A program made the position numbers and the translations under genes. The notes beneath the pieces are model-generated. The model saw nothing but the letters and a program-made list of their open reading frames with translations. It did no database searches and had not been told where the DNA came from. 64,000 nucleotides of DNA, from contig NZ_BLIV01000003.1 in NCBI RefSeq assembly GCF_009811755.1, positions 62,001-126,000 of the forward strand, written 5' to 3'. Below, piece by piece: positions 33,144 through 41,563 of this stretch. Position 1 is the stretch's first letter. Each line of letters starts with the position of its first letter. Origin of the DNA: Roseobacter cerasinus (GTDB taxonomy: Bacteria > Pseudomonadota > Alphaproteobacteria > Rhodobacterales > Rhodobacteraceae).

Positions 33144-34045
33144 GTCAGAGCCTTTGTGTTGCGATAGGCGGCCGTGAGCCCGGCCAGTGTGGCTTTTTCG
33201 GTATCAACGAGCATCGCCTCGACGCCTTGCGGGCGCAGCGCCTCCTTATAGGCGCGGGCTTGATCGCCCAGGCCCAGAATGGCGATGTTCTGGCCCAGCC
33301 AGTAGGGGCGCGCAGCCGCAAGTTCCGCGCCGATCAGCAGGCCGGAGAGGGTGGCGCGGGTCACCGGCGTCTGGGTGCCCTGCAACAGGTTGCCGGCCCG
33401 CAGGCCAAAGAGCCGCGCCGCCAGCGCCTCGGGCCTCGACATGGCGTTGCTGACGGCGTCGGCAAAGGCGTCGGCATCCCATCCCTCGCTGTCCAGCGAA
33501 TGGCGCAGCACCGATTGCGTGCTGATCAGGGCAAAAAGCTCACCGCTCATGAAGGTCTGAAAACTGACCACTTCACCCGCGCTCAGATGCACCCACTTGG
33601 TGTGGGTGCCGGGCATGCAGAGCACCCCGTCCCAGCCCGGATTAAGCGCGAGGAACCCCGCAACCTGGGTCTCCTCTCCGCGCATGACGTCCGCGGGGTT
33701 GGCCTGTGACAGGCCGGAGACGACGCGCACATCCAAGGGGCGGGCGGTCGGGGCCCGCGTCAGGGTCTCGGCCAGCGGCGTGCAGGGCACCGTGCGATAG
33801 GGCGCCTCGACCCAGCCCTGGCGCGAGCCGACCATGCCACAGGCGATCACGGGCACAGGGTCTGGTTCTACCCAGGCACCAATCAGCGCCAGCAGCGCGG
33901 GTTCAAACCCGTCCGCGCTGAGTTTGCCCATGCCATCGTCAGACTGTGCCCGCGCGAGCACCGTGGCGCCCTGCATCGCATAGGCGCGCAGGTTGGTGGT
34001 GCCCCAATCGACGGCAATCCAGTCCGGTGTCACGCGCTCGCCCAT
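33140..34045 (-). CDS. dgoK: 2-dehydro-3-deoxygalactonokinase
   Basis: This 301-residue DgoK-family kinase phosphorylates 2-keto-3-deoxygalactonate before the aldolase. It begins with the phosphate-binding [15 protein letters not shown], followed by [15 protein letters not shown] and [11 protein letters not shown], all characteristic of DgoK. It overlaps dgoA by ATGA and begins 3 nt after the sugar dehydrogenase gene. A later in-frame GTG (residue 5) is a possible alternative start. Confidence 0.93.
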   Translation of the reverse strand: MGERVTPDWIAVDWGTTNLRAYAMQGATVLARAQSDDGMGKLSADGFEPALLALIGAWVEPDPVPVIACGMVGSRQGWVEAPYRTVPCTPLAETLTRAPTARPLDVRVVSGLSQANPADVMRGEETQVAGFLALNPGWDGVLCMPGTHTKWVHLSAGEVVSFQTFMSGELFALISTQSVLRHSLDSEGWDADAFADAVSNAMSRPEALAARLFGLRAGNLLQGTQTPVTRATLSGLLIGAELAAARPYWLGQNIAILGLGDQARAYKEALRPQGVEAMLVDTEKATLAGLTAAYRNTKALT

Positions 34046-34048
34046 CCC

Positions 34049-34819
34049 TTACCCTGTCGTCACAACGCCGCCGTCGACGACCATGCACTGCCCCGTCATC
34101 ATCTTGCTGGTGTTCGAGGCCAGAAACAGCACCGCGTCGACAATATCCTGCGGCGCGAGGTGGGTTTTCAGGCACTGCCGCTCCAGATGCGCGGCCAGGC
34201 CCTCGGGTGTCGCCCATTTGTCCAGCTGCTTTTCCGTCAGCACCCAGCCGGGGGCCAGCGCATTCACGCGGATGCCGTCCGGCCCCAACTCGCGCGCAAG
34301 GCTGCGAGTCAGGGCGGTGATGCCACCATTCGCCGCCGTATAGGCCGGGTAGCCCGTGTTCCCCATCATGTAGCTGATCGAGCTGAAGTTGATGATGGAG
34401 CCTGCGCCGCGCTCCTGCATCATCGGGGCCACGGCTTGCGCGGCAAAGAAATAGGCCTTGAGGTTGACCGACATCAGGAAGTCCCATTCCTCCGAGGTCA
34501 CGTCCTTCCAGTTATGCCGCTTGTCATTCGCTGCATTGGAGACCAGCGTATGGATCGGACCGTGCGCCTCGGCGGCTTCAGCGATGCTGCGTTGAAGGCC
34601 TTCGGTGTCCGTGATGTCGCCCTGGAAGAACAGCGGGCGGCTACCGTGCTTGGCCTCCATCTCGTCGACAAAGGCGCTGGCATCCGAGCGCCCGATGAAA
34701 GCGACCTTCGCGCCTTGTGCCAGGAACCCATCCGTCAGGTCTGCGCCAATACCGGAGCCGCCGCCGGTGATATAGACGGACGCGCCTTCTAGATCGTGGA
34801 ATGTGGCTGTTTTGGTCAT
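34049..34819 (-). CDS. SDR-family sugar dehydrogenase, probable D-galactose 1-dehydrogenase
   Basis: This 256-residue short-chain dehydrogenase has the cofactor motif TGGGSGIG (about residues 18-25), VSNAAN in the NNAG position, catalytic Ser in INFSSISY, Tyr in YPAYTAANGG and ALAPGWV. The catalytic lysine position of the usual YxxxK reads Y-T-A-A-N rather than Y-x-x-x-K, a variation worth checking by alignment. Context (lactonase, dgoK, dgoA, galactosidases) suggests oxidation of D-galactose to galactonolactone. Sequence alone would also allow L-arabinose or D-fucose. GAGG lies upstream of the ATG. Confidence 0.75.
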   Translation of the reverse strand: MTKTATFHDLEGASVYITGGGSGIGADLTDGFLAQGAKVAFIGRSDASAFVDEMEAKHGSRPLFFQGDITDTEGLQRSIAEAAEAHGPIHTLVSNAANDKRHNWKDVTSEEWDFLMSVNLKAYFFAAQAVAPMMQERGAGSIINFSSISYMMGNTGYPAYTAANGGITALTRSLARELGPDGIRVNALAPGWVLTEKQLDKWATPEGLAAHLERQCLKTHLAPQDIVDAVLFLASNTSKMMTGQCMVVDGGVVTTG

Positions 34820-34850
34820 GAGGATACCTCGTCAGTCGCGTGCGAAAGGG

Positions 34851-36935
34851 TCATAGCCGTTTGCCCTCCAGCACCCAAAGGGTTTCGGGATAGCTCCAGG
34901 GCAGGGCGATCCCATTGTGCATCAGCGCGGCCCCGGTCAGGGTCAGCGGCCCGTCTTTCAACGCCGGGCTGCCGCGCGACAACTCGGTGGCATCCGCGCG
35001 ATTTCGCAGGCTGATTTCATAGCGTGCGTCCGGGTCCAGCCGTGTGAGCCGCAGCGGGCGCGGTGCGATCTGGCGCGAGGTGCCGGACTTGCCCGCGAAG
35101 ATCACGAATTGACTGCCGTCGCGAGTCATCTGCTGCTCGGCGATCACCGAGGTGTCGGTGGCATCGAGCCGCAGGATATCCGCCCCGTACATCCAGTCGC
35201 GGTTTTCCTTCCACCAGCTGGTCACGTCACGCAGCACCTCCGCCTCATGCTCAGTCAACTCGCGCGGGTCCATCTCGAACCCCAGATGCCGCTGGGCCGC
35301 CACCCAGGCGCGGAAGGAAATATCGAGGATGCGCCCCGAGGTGTGGCATTTGCGCGGGCCCACATGGCTGCCGGTCACGGCGGCGGGCAGGAAGAGGGCC
35401 GCGTTGTGCTGCATGTGCAGCCGCTCCAACGCGTCGTTGCTGTCCGAAAGCCAGACCCGCTGTGTGCGGCTCAAGATGCCAAAGTCGATGCGTCCGCCGC
35501 CCGAGGCACAGCTTTCGATCTCCACATCCGGGAAGTCGCTGCGCAGCCGGTCGATCAGTGCGTAGGAGCCGCGCGTCTGATCTGCATCGGGCGCGGGCAG
35601 CACCCGGTTGTGATCCCACTTAATATAGTCGATGGGATGCGCGCGCAGCAGCGCCGAAATCCGCTCGTAAAGGAACTCCCGTACCTCGCGGAGCCCCATG
35701 TTCAACGCCTTCTGCTGACGCCCGAGGATCTGGTCTTCGGCCCCCAGCGCCCAGTCGGGATGGGCGCGGTGAATATTGCTGTCGGGGTTGATCATCTCCG
35801 GTTCAAACCAGATGCCAAAGGCCATGCCCTGCCCATGCACATGGTCGATCAGCGGGCCCAGCCCGTCCGGATACTTACGCGGGTCCACCTCCCAATCCGA
35901 GAGCGAGGAGGTGTCATCGTCCCGCTGCCCAAACCAGCCATCGTCCAGCACAAAGCGTTCCGCGCCGAGGCTTGCGGCTCGGGTCGCGATGTCTTTCAGC
36001 ACTGGCAGATCATGGGCGAAGTAAACGGCCTCCCAGCAGTTGTAATGCACCGGGCGCGGGCGGCCCGGTTTCGTCCAGGTCACGATCCGATCCCGCAGGT
36101 GCCGCTGGAAGGACACCGCACAGCCGTTGAACCCATCGGACGAATAGACGGCATAAAGCGGCGCTGTGCGGAACTCGGTGCTGGGGGCCGTCTCCATCCG
36201 GGCGGCATGTCCGAACTGGATTTGCCGGCGACCATCCGGGAGTTCTTCAGCGATCATCCGGTGACCACCGGACCATCCGTAGTGAAAGGCAAAGGCCTCG
36301 CCTGTCGCATTGGTCGCGCCCCGGCAAGGCACGATCAGCCCCGGGAAATGCTCATGACCCGTGCGCCCTGTGCGGTTTTCGCGATAGCGGATGCCGGGCG
36401 ACCAGGCGGTGCGGTTGAGCTGGAACTCGCCACACCAACGCCCCGCCACGTCGATCACCTCATCCGACTGCTGCGGCGCGGGGAGCACAGGCGCCGCTAG
36501 CCAGTGCAGGTGCAGGGGCCGGTCGGAATTGATCCGCGCCGAGAGCGCGATCACATGCGTGTCCGGGTCCAACACGAAATCCGCCGTATAAGTCAGCCGG
36601 TTCCGGGCATCCTCGCAAGTCACGGTCAGGTGTTGCCCGGCCTCTACCACCTCGCGCAGCTTGAACGCAGGCAAAAGCGGCGCACCATCGCTGTCGCGCA
36701 CGATCAACCCGGGCTGGCCGGGGAAGGTGCGCGATGCCTCGGGGCAGATTGATAGATCCGGGTTTTCATCCAGCATACCGCCCGTGACGTCGAGCGTCAC
36801 AGCGGCTGCCAGTTGCGCCAGATCCTCCCCCTCAGGCAGCGGCGGCCCCCAATAGATCACCTGGGGGCAGCGTCCGCCTGTGGAGGCAAGGACCAAGGTC
36901 TGGCGATCATCGTCCAGACGCCAGTGTGTTGTCAC
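34851..36935 (-). CDS. Alpha-galactosidase, GH36
   Basis: This 694-residue GH36 enzyme hydrolyses terminal alpha-galactosides such as melibiose, raffinose or galactosylglycerol. An N-terminal beta-supersandwich (1 to about 300) precedes the barrel. The nucleophile is D441 (YIKWDHNRV) and the acid/base Asp lies in SDSNDA (497-502). ESCASGGGRIDFG, the substrate-recognition stretch, is intact. The start is a GTG at 36935 that overlaps the permease stop as GTGA. It has no signal peptide, so the substrate must be imported intact by the neighbouring ABC transporter. Confidence 0.93.
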   Translation of the reverse strand: MTTHWRLDDDRQTLVLASTGGRCPQVIYWGPPLPEGEDLAQLAAAVTLDVTGGMLDENPDLSICPEASRTFPGQPGLIVRDSDGAPLLPAFKLREVVEAGQHLTVTCEDARNRLTYTADFVLDPDTHVIALSARINSDRPLHLHWLAAPVLPAPQQSDEVIDVAGRWCGEFQLNRTAWSPGIRYRENRTGRTGHEHFPGLIVPCRGATNATGEAFAFHYGWSGGHRMIAEELPDGRRQIQFGHAARMETAPSTEFRTAPLYAVYSSDGFNGCAVSFQRHLRDRIVTWTKPGRPRPVHYNCWEAVYFAHDLPVLKDIATRAASLGAERFVLDDGWFGQRDDDTSSLSDWEVDPRKYPDGLGPLIDHVHGQGMAFGIWFEPEMINPDSNIHRAHPDWALGAEDQILGRQQKALNMGLREVREFLYERISALLRAHPIDYIKWDHNRVLPAPDADQTRGSYALIDRLRSDFPDVEIESCASGGGRIDFGILSRTQRVWLSDSNDALERLHMQHNAALFLPAAVTGSHVGPRKCHTSGRILDISFRAWVAAQRHLGFEMDPRELTEHEAEVLRDVTSWWKENRDWMYGADILRLDATDTSVIAEQQMTRDGSQFVIFAGKSGTSRQIAPRPLRLTRLDPDARYEISLRNRADATELSRGSPALKDGPLTLTGAALMHNGIALPWSYPETLWVLEGKRL

Positions 36936-37780
36936 TTTACGGCCCCCAGGGTCAGACCTGCGATGAAGTGCTTCTGCATCAGGAAGAACATCAGCACCGG
37001 GGGCAGGGCGGCCACAATCGAGCCCGCGCTCATCAGGTGATAGGCCGCACGGAATTGCGCGTTGAAGCTGGTGATCCCCGCCGTGACCGGTTGGCTTTCG
37101 GGGCCCTGTGTCAGCACCACCGCCCAGAAATAGTCATTCCAGATGAAGGTGAAGATCAGCACCGAAAGGGCCGCAATCGCAGGCTTCATCAACGGGATGA
37201 CCACGTACCAGAAGATCTTCCACTCGGCGATGCCCTCGACCCGCGCCGCCTCGACCAGCTCATAGGGCAGCGCACGGATGAAGTTGCGCATGAAGAGCGT
37301 GCAAAAGCCGGTCTGGAAGGCGATGTGAAAGAGCACCAGACCCGTCTTGGTGTTGTAAAGCCCCATGTCGAGCGTCAAGTCCCGCACCGGCACCATCAGG
37401 ATTTGGAAGGGCACGAAGTTGCCTGCCACAAACATGAAGAAGACCCAGATGTTCGACTTAAACTTGTAGATGCCTAGGGCAAAGCCCGCCAGACAGCTCA
37501 GCGCCACCGCGCCGATCACCGTCGGCACCGTGATCAGCACCGAATTCAGCATGTAGCGCGGCATGTCGGAGTTGAAAAACACCTGCCCGTAGTTGTTGAA
37601 GAGCTCAAAGGACGAGGGCAGCCCCCAATAATTCCCTTGGGTGAAATCCACCGCCGGTTTGACCGAGAAGACAGCGACGGCGATCAGCGGCAGCAGCCAC
37701 ATGATCAATGCGACGGGCAAGAGCGACTGATAGGTCAGCTGCCAGGAGCGTGGGGTTTTTTCAATCGGTGTCGGGAACAT
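36932..37780 (-). CDS. Carbohydrate ABC transporter permease (MalG-like)
   Basis: This 282-residue inner-membrane protein with six predicted hydrophobic segments is of the CUT1 (BPD_transp_1) type. The EAA loop reads ELVEAARVEGIAEWKIFWYVVIPLMKP, in which EAA...G......I..P is conserved. It pairs with the MalF-like permease at 38215-39141. Unusually, the two are separated by a YjbR-like gene, 1 nt upstream of this start. Its stop overlaps the alpha-galactosidase start. Confidence 0.92.
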   Translation of the reverse strand: MFPTPIEKTPRSWQLTYQSLLPVALIMWLLPLIAVAVFSVKPAVDFTQGNYWGLPSSFELFNNYGQVFFNSDMPRYMLNSVLITVPTVIGAVALSCLAGFALGIYKFKSNIWVFFMFVAGNFVPFQILMVPVRDLTLDMGLYNTKTGLVLFHIAFQTGFCTLFMRNFIRALPYELVEAARVEGIAEWKIFWYVVIPLMKPAIAALSVLIFTFIWNDYFWAVVLTQGPESQPVTAGITSFNAQFRAAYHLMSAGSIVAALPPVLMFFLMQKHFIAGLTLGAVK

Positions 37781-37781
37781 C

Positions 37782-38150
37782 TCAGCACTCCTCCGGCAGG
37801 GGCGGCAGCGCGGCCTGCGCCGTCTTGGTCAGGCCGCCGCGAATGGTTGTGTAGGAGACGGCCACGCGGTGCTTGGCCTCTTCCGGGTCCAGCGTCGGCA
37901 GGTCCAGCCGCACCCAGGCGCCGCGGAAATAGGCGGGTTTTCCCGCCGCCCCGCTCTCGATCAGCATGCGCGCCATCTCGGTATCGGCACAGCGCACCAC
38001 CACATGATCATCATTGGTCGCACGCTGATCGGTGTGCCCAAAGCAGGCAAACATCTTGCCGCCGATCTTCCAGGCATCCAGCTCCCCAGGGCCAGACAAC
38101 ACAGCGCCGGGCTGCACCGCGCAGAGGTCATCGAACTCGGGCCGGGTCAT
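37782..38150 (-). CDS. MmcQ/YjbR-family small protein
   Basis: This 122-residue protein matches the MmcQ/YjbR (CyaY-like fold) family: MTRPEFDDLCAVQPGAV at the N-terminus, AWKIGGKMFACFG in the middle and VAVSYTTIRGGLT at the C-terminus. The family is thought to bind DNA through a double-wing motif, but its role is poorly defined. The frame could start at TTG 38177. ATG 38150 is preferred because GAAGGGAG lies 7 nt upstream and this N-terminus fits the family. It interrupts two permease genes and its ribosome site lies within a putative dispersed repeat. Confidence 0.82.
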   Translation of the reverse strand: MTRPEFDDLCAVQPGAVLSGPGELDAWKIGGKMFACFGHTDQRATNDDHVVVRCADTEMARMLIESGAAGKPAYFRGAWVRLDLPTLDPEEAKHRVAVSYTTIRGGLTKTAQAALPPLPEEC

Positions 38151-38160
38151 GCGCGCGCTC

Positions 38161-38205
38161 CCTTCATTCTTCGACAAATACTCCCGCCAGAGGCGTCACG
38201 ACGCC
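38161..38205 (-). repeat. Candidate Rhodobacteraceae dispersed repeat (palindrome plus GGCGGGAGTATTT)
   Basis: Read on the minus strand, the 6-bp palindrome GGCGTC-GT-GACGCC is followed by CTCTGGCGGGAGTATTTG and an A-rich GAAGAATGAAGG. I recall GCCTCCGGCGGGAGTATTT-type strings as frequent intergenic elements in Rhodobacteraceae genomes; that is memory, not a search result. Only one copy is seen in this window. It sits between the MalF-like permease and the YjbR-like gene. Confidence 0.4.
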
Positions 38206-38214
38206 GCAACGCGT

Positions 38215-39141
38215 TCATCGGCCCTTCTCCTCGGACCACATGGACCACAGGAAATAGGCAATGAAGACCAGCATGATCAGGAACAGCACCACCGCGATGG
38301 CCGCGCCATAGCCCATGCGGAAGCCATATTCGCTGAGCGCCTTCTCGAACATGTAAAAGCTCAGCACCCGCGTCTGCCCGAACGGCCCGCCGTTGGTCAT
38401 GATCGAGATAAGGTCAAAGCTCCGCAGCGCGCCGATGATGGTCACCACAAATGCGATGAAGGTGGCAGGGCGCAGCTGCGGAATGATGATGTACCAGAGC
38501 ATCCGCCAGCCCTTGGCCCCATCCAGGCGCCCGGCTTCGATCTGCTCGGGGTCTACGGCGTTCAGACCGGTGAGATAGAGGATCATGCAGTACGCCGTCT
38601 GTGGCCAGAGGCCCGCGGCGATAATGCCATAGGTCGCCATCGTGGGGTCGCCAAGCACGTTGACCGGTCCGAGCCCAACAAGGCCCAGCACCCCGTTCAA
38701 CAGCCCCTCATTCGGCAGGTAAAACCAGGAGAAGACGAGGCCCACAACCACCTGGGACAGCACAAACGGAAAGAAAAACAGAGATTTATAAATGCGAATG
38801 CCCGTGACGGTCTGGTTCAGGAAGAGCGCAATGAAGAGCCCGCCCGGGATCGCCAACAGATAGAGCAGCAGCCACTTGAGGTTATTCCACAGGGACACTT
38901 CAAAGGCAGAGTCGTCCATCAGCTCGACGTAGTTCGCCATGCCCACATAGCGCGCCTCGCCCAGACCGTCCCAGTCGTAGAAGGAGATCGCAATCGACTG
39001 GTAGATCGGCCAGATCACATAGAAGGCAAAGAACAGGATCGCCGGGGCGAGGAACAGCCAGGGCGTGACCGCAATTTCGTTACGCTTGTACCAGCCACGG
39101 GCGGGAAGGGCAGTGCTGGGAACGGCGGGGGCGTCGGTCAT
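38215..39141 (-). CDS. Carbohydrate ABC transporter permease (MalF/UgpA-like)
   Basis: This 308-residue CUT1 permease has six hydrophobic segments, the first at about residues 27-47. The EAA-loop motif around residue 215 reads EAGRLDGAKGWRMLWYIIIP. It forms a heterodimer with the permease at 36932-37780. It is separated from the upstream binding-protein gene by a long perfect palindrome (39209-39259). GGAGACC lies upstream of the ATG as ribosome site. Confidence 0.92.
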   Translation of the reverse strand: MTDAPAVPSTALPARGWYKRNEIAVTPWLFLAPAILFFAFYVIWPIYQSIAISFYDWDGLGEARYVGMANYVELMDDSAFEVSLWNNLKWLLLYLLAIPGGLFIALFLNQTVTGIRIYKSLFFFPFVLSQVVVGLVFSWFYLPNEGLLNGVLGLVGLGPVNVLGDPTMATYGIIAAGLWPQTAYCMILYLTGLNAVDPEQIEAGRLDGAKGWRMLWYIIIPQLRPATFIAFVVTIIGALRSFDLISIMTNGGPFGQTRVLSFYMFEKALSEYGFRMGYGAAIAVVLFLIMLVFIAYFLWSMWSEEKGR

Positions 39142-39208
39142 GATTGGTCTCCTGCGGAGCGTGCCGCTGTAGCGGTATCATGGGCCCTCGCGAAACGCTC
39201 GGGCGGGG

Positions 39209-39259
39209 GCCGGGGGGCGCGGGGCGGCGCGCTTCGCGCGCCGCCCCGCGCCCCCCGGC
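39209..39259 (-). repeat. Perfect 24-bp-arm palindrome between binding-protein and permease genes
   Basis: Bases 39209-39232 and 39236-39259 are exact reverse complements separated by TTC. The arms are almost pure G/C (GCCGGGGGGCGC then GGGGCGGCGCGC). The transcript would form a very stable hairpin 12 nt after the binding-protein stop. No T-run follows on the minus strand, so it probably blocks 3-prime decay of the binding-protein mRNA or attenuates the permease genes. The remaining gap (39142-39271) has no gene. Confidence 0.8.
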
Positions 39260-39271
39260 TTGGCGTTGCAC

Positions 39272-40528
39272 CTAGTTGTAGACGCGCTCCTGGACCTTAT
39301 CGAGGCGGTTGAGGATGTCGTCGAGGTTGTCCGGGAAGACCATGAATTCCTGCAGACCCTGCATGGCTTCATTGGCCATTTCCGCCGGGAAATCCCGGTC
39401 AAAGAACTGCGCCACACCACCCGGAGAGTTCTCGGACAGCATCGCAAAGCCCTCGTTCAGGAACTTGTCGTCATCCACGGCGGATTTTGCATTCACCGGC
39501 AGTTGGCCAAGGTTTTCACCGCTGTTGATCTCAGTCTGAACATTGGCCGAGACCACATAGCGCAGGAATTCCCGGGCGTTGTCCTTATTCTTGGCGTTGG
39601 CCGGGATGTGGAAGGTATCCGTCGGCGCGTCTTCCGCCAGCGCGATGCCTGCCGTGATTTCCGGGAACTGGTAGAAGTCCAGCTTGCTGTCATCCAGACC
39701 CGCTTCGCGCAGCGGTGCCACGGCAAAGTTGCCTTTCAGGATCGCGGCGGCTTCGCCGTTCACGATGAAGGGCAGCGATTCCTGCCAGCTGTAGTTCTGG
39801 TGGTTCTCGACAAAGGCGCCCATGTCGATCAGCTCGCGCCAGTTGGCGAAGGTCTGGCGCACGCGGTCATCGGTCCACTTTACCTTGCCCTGGGCTAATT
39901 CCATATGGAAATCAAAGCCATGCGTCCGCATGTTTAAGTAGTCGAACCAACCGCCCGCGGTCCAGAGGAACTTGGTGCCGATGGTGTAGCACTTGCGGCC
40001 CGACTCGATGATCGCCGCACAGTTCGACTTCATCTCGTCGAAGTTCACAGGCTCGGACAGCCCCAATTCGTCGTAGATGTCTTTGCGGTAGTAGATGCCC
40101 CACTGGTAGTAGGTGTAGGCCACGCCCCACTGTTTGTCGTCAATGGTCATCGCCCCTTTGGTGGAGGCCAGCGCCTCGGCAATCTCGGGCTCCTGCCACA
40201 GGTCAGAGACATCCTCGAACAGACCCGCTTCGACAAACGGCGTCATCCGGTTGGCCGCGTACCACGTGGCCACATCCGGCGCATCCGCCGTCAGAAAGTT
40301 GCGGATCTGCGTCTTATAGGCGTCGCGGTCGATGATGGTGGTCTCGATGTTCAGATCAGGATGCAACTCCTGAAAATCCGCGATCATCGCTTCCATGGTC
40401 GCGCGGGGCGCCGGGTTCGATGTGTCGAGGAAAATTGTCAGATCCCCAGTCAGCTCAGCCGCCGCAGCGCCGGCAAGCATGGTGGATCCCGCCAATGCCA
40501 TGAGCATTGTCTTGGTGGTGAAACGCAT
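39272..40528 (-). CDS. Carbohydrate ABC transporter, extracellular binding protein (family 1)
   Basis: This 418-residue periplasmic protein has a signal peptide (residues 1-24, ending GAAAA) and the family 1 solute-binding fold. Recognisable parts are the N-terminal LTIFLDTSNPAPRATMEAMI, TADAPDVATWYAANRM and YYQWGIYYRKDIYDELGL. With two CUT1 permeases and a MalK-type ATPase nearby it should import a galactoside, judged from the alpha- and beta-galactosidases in the operon. The exact ligand is not readable. GGGAGGACA precedes the ATG, and a TTGACA promoter lies about 110 nt upstream. Confidence 0.9.
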   Translation of the reverse strand: MRFTTKTMLMALAGSTMLAGAAAAELTGDLTIFLDTSNPAPRATMEAMIADFQELHPDLNIETTIIDRDAYKTQIRNFLTADAPDVATWYAANRMTPFVEAGLFEDVSDLWQEPEIAEALASTKGAMTIDDKQWGVAYTYYQWGIYYRKDIYDELGLSEPVNFDEMKSNCAAIIESGRKCYTIGTKFLWTAGGWFDYLNMRTHGFDFHMELAQGKVKWTDDRVRQTFANWRELIDMGAFVENHQNYSWQESLPFIVNGEAAAILKGNFAVAPLREAGLDDSKLDFYQFPEITAGIALAEDAPTDTFHIPANAKNKDNAREFLRYVVSANVQTEINSGENLGQLPVNAKSAVDDDKFLNEGFAMLSENSPGGVAQFFDRDFPAEMANEAMQGLQEFMVFPDNLDDILNRLDKVQERVYN

Positions 40529-40599
40529 GGTGTCCTCCCTCAGGTACGTGCGTGTATGTCCTCCCCGGCGCCCATAATGAGTTCCATTATTTGAAACCG

Positions 40600-40645
40600 A
40601 GTTTTATATATTGAAAACTACAGCGCAATCTGCTTAGCCTGTCAA
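40600..40645 (-). promoter_or_regulatory. Promoter and overlapping inverted repeat of the galactoside operon
   Basis: On the minus strand TTGACA (40640-40645), a 17-nt spacer and TGTAGT (40617-40622) form a good sigma-70 promoter about 90 nt before the binding-protein ATG. An inverted repeat AGTTTT...AAAACT (40600-40619, 8-nt loop) covers the end of the -10 and the probable start site, where a repressor would block transcription. Confidence 0.5.
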
Positions 40646-40702
40646 CAGTGTTCTTCGGGAAACTGACGGCACGGCGCAGCCTGCACGGAGGCGGAAAACC
40701 TT

Positions 40703-40719
40703 ACAAACCACTGGTTTGT
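40703..40719. promoter_or_regulatory. Perfect palindrome upstream of iclR, probable IclR operator
   Basis: ACAAACCA-C-TGGTTTGT is a perfect 8-bp-arm palindrome 50 nt before the regulator start. It is nested in outer arms CGGAAAA (40692-40698) and TTTTCCG (40726-40732). IclR proteins bind such short palindromes next to their own genes, so this is the best operator candidate for autoregulation and control of the divergent operon. The 240-nt gap holds no gene. Confidence 0.55.
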
Positions 40720-40768
40720 CGGTGATTTTCCGAAACGCAGGTGGTTCGCGCACAACGGGAGGAAGCCT

Positions 40769-41560
40769 ATGTCCGGCGACGGCACGGTTGGCAAAGCATT
40801 GGACGTTCTGGATCAGGTGGCCGCATACGGCCAGCCTGTGCGCTTTGCGACGCTGCTGGCTGAGAGCGATTTTCCCAAGGCGACGCTCTACCGGTTTCTG
40901 CAGACGCTGACGAACCAGGGCATGCTGGAGTACGACCCGGAGCGTCAGACCTACGCGCTTGGCGTGCGGCTCGTCCGGCTCGCCCATGCCGCCTGGACGC
41001 AAAGCTCGCTCGCGCCGCTCGCGCGCCCGTTCCTCGATAAGCTCAGCGCCGAGACCGGGCAGACGGTGCACCTGGCGCAGCTCGACAATGCGCAAGTGCT
41101 CTATGTGGACAAGCGCAACGCCGCCCAGCCGGTCGAGATGTTCTCGGACGCAGGCAAGGTCGGCCCGGCCTATTGCACGGGCGTTGGCAAGGCGATGCTG
41201 GCCTTCCTGCCGGAGGAGCATCTGGAGCGGGTGATTGCGCAGCAGAGCTTTCACCGCTTCACCGCGCACACCTATACGACGCCCGAGGCGCTCTGCGCCG
41301 AGCTGGCCGCGATTCGCTCCCGCGGCTACGCCTTCGACCGCGAAGAGCACGAGCCCGGCATCATCTGCATTGCGCATCCAATCCTGACCGCGACCGGCCG
41401 GGTGCTGGGCGCGATGTCGATCACCGGCGCGCTGCAGGCCACCGATCTTGAGCAGCTGGAACGCTGGGCCCCGCGCCTTCAACGCACGGCTGAGGCCATC
41501 GCGCAAGAAGCGCAGACCTGGCGCTTTCCAGACACCCACTTTCAACACACGGGGACCTAA
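40769..41560 (+). CDS. IclR-family transcriptional regulator
   Basis: This 263-residue regulator has an N-terminal winged helix (residues 6-65; FPKATLYRFLQTL as the recognition helix) and a C-terminal IclR effector domain (about 80-250; CTGVGKAMLAFLP and EHEPGIICIAHPI). It is divergent from the galactoside transport/catabolic operon and co-directional with the transporter ATPase 3 nt downstream. It therefore probably controls both in response to galactose or a pathway intermediate. Ribosome site GGGAGGAAG precedes the ATG. Confidence 0.9.
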   Translation: MSGDGTVGKALDVLDQVAAYGQPVRFATLLAESDFPKATLYRFLQTLTNQGMLEYDPERQTYALGVRLVRLAHAAWTQSSLAPLARPFLDKLSAETGQTVHLAQLDNAQVLYVDKRNAAQPVEMFSDAGKVGPAYCTGVGKAMLAFLPEEHLERVIAQQSFHRFTAHTYTTPEALCAELAAIRSRGYAFDREEHEPGIICIAHPILTATGRVLGAMSITGALQATDLEQLERWAPRLQRTAEAIAQEAQTWRFPDTHFQHTGT

Positions 41561-41563
41561 ATC

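Noticed and set aside
34917-36500. 527-codon open frame on + over the alpha-galactosidase gene
   Set aside because: An antisense shadow of a gene with intact catalytic motifs.
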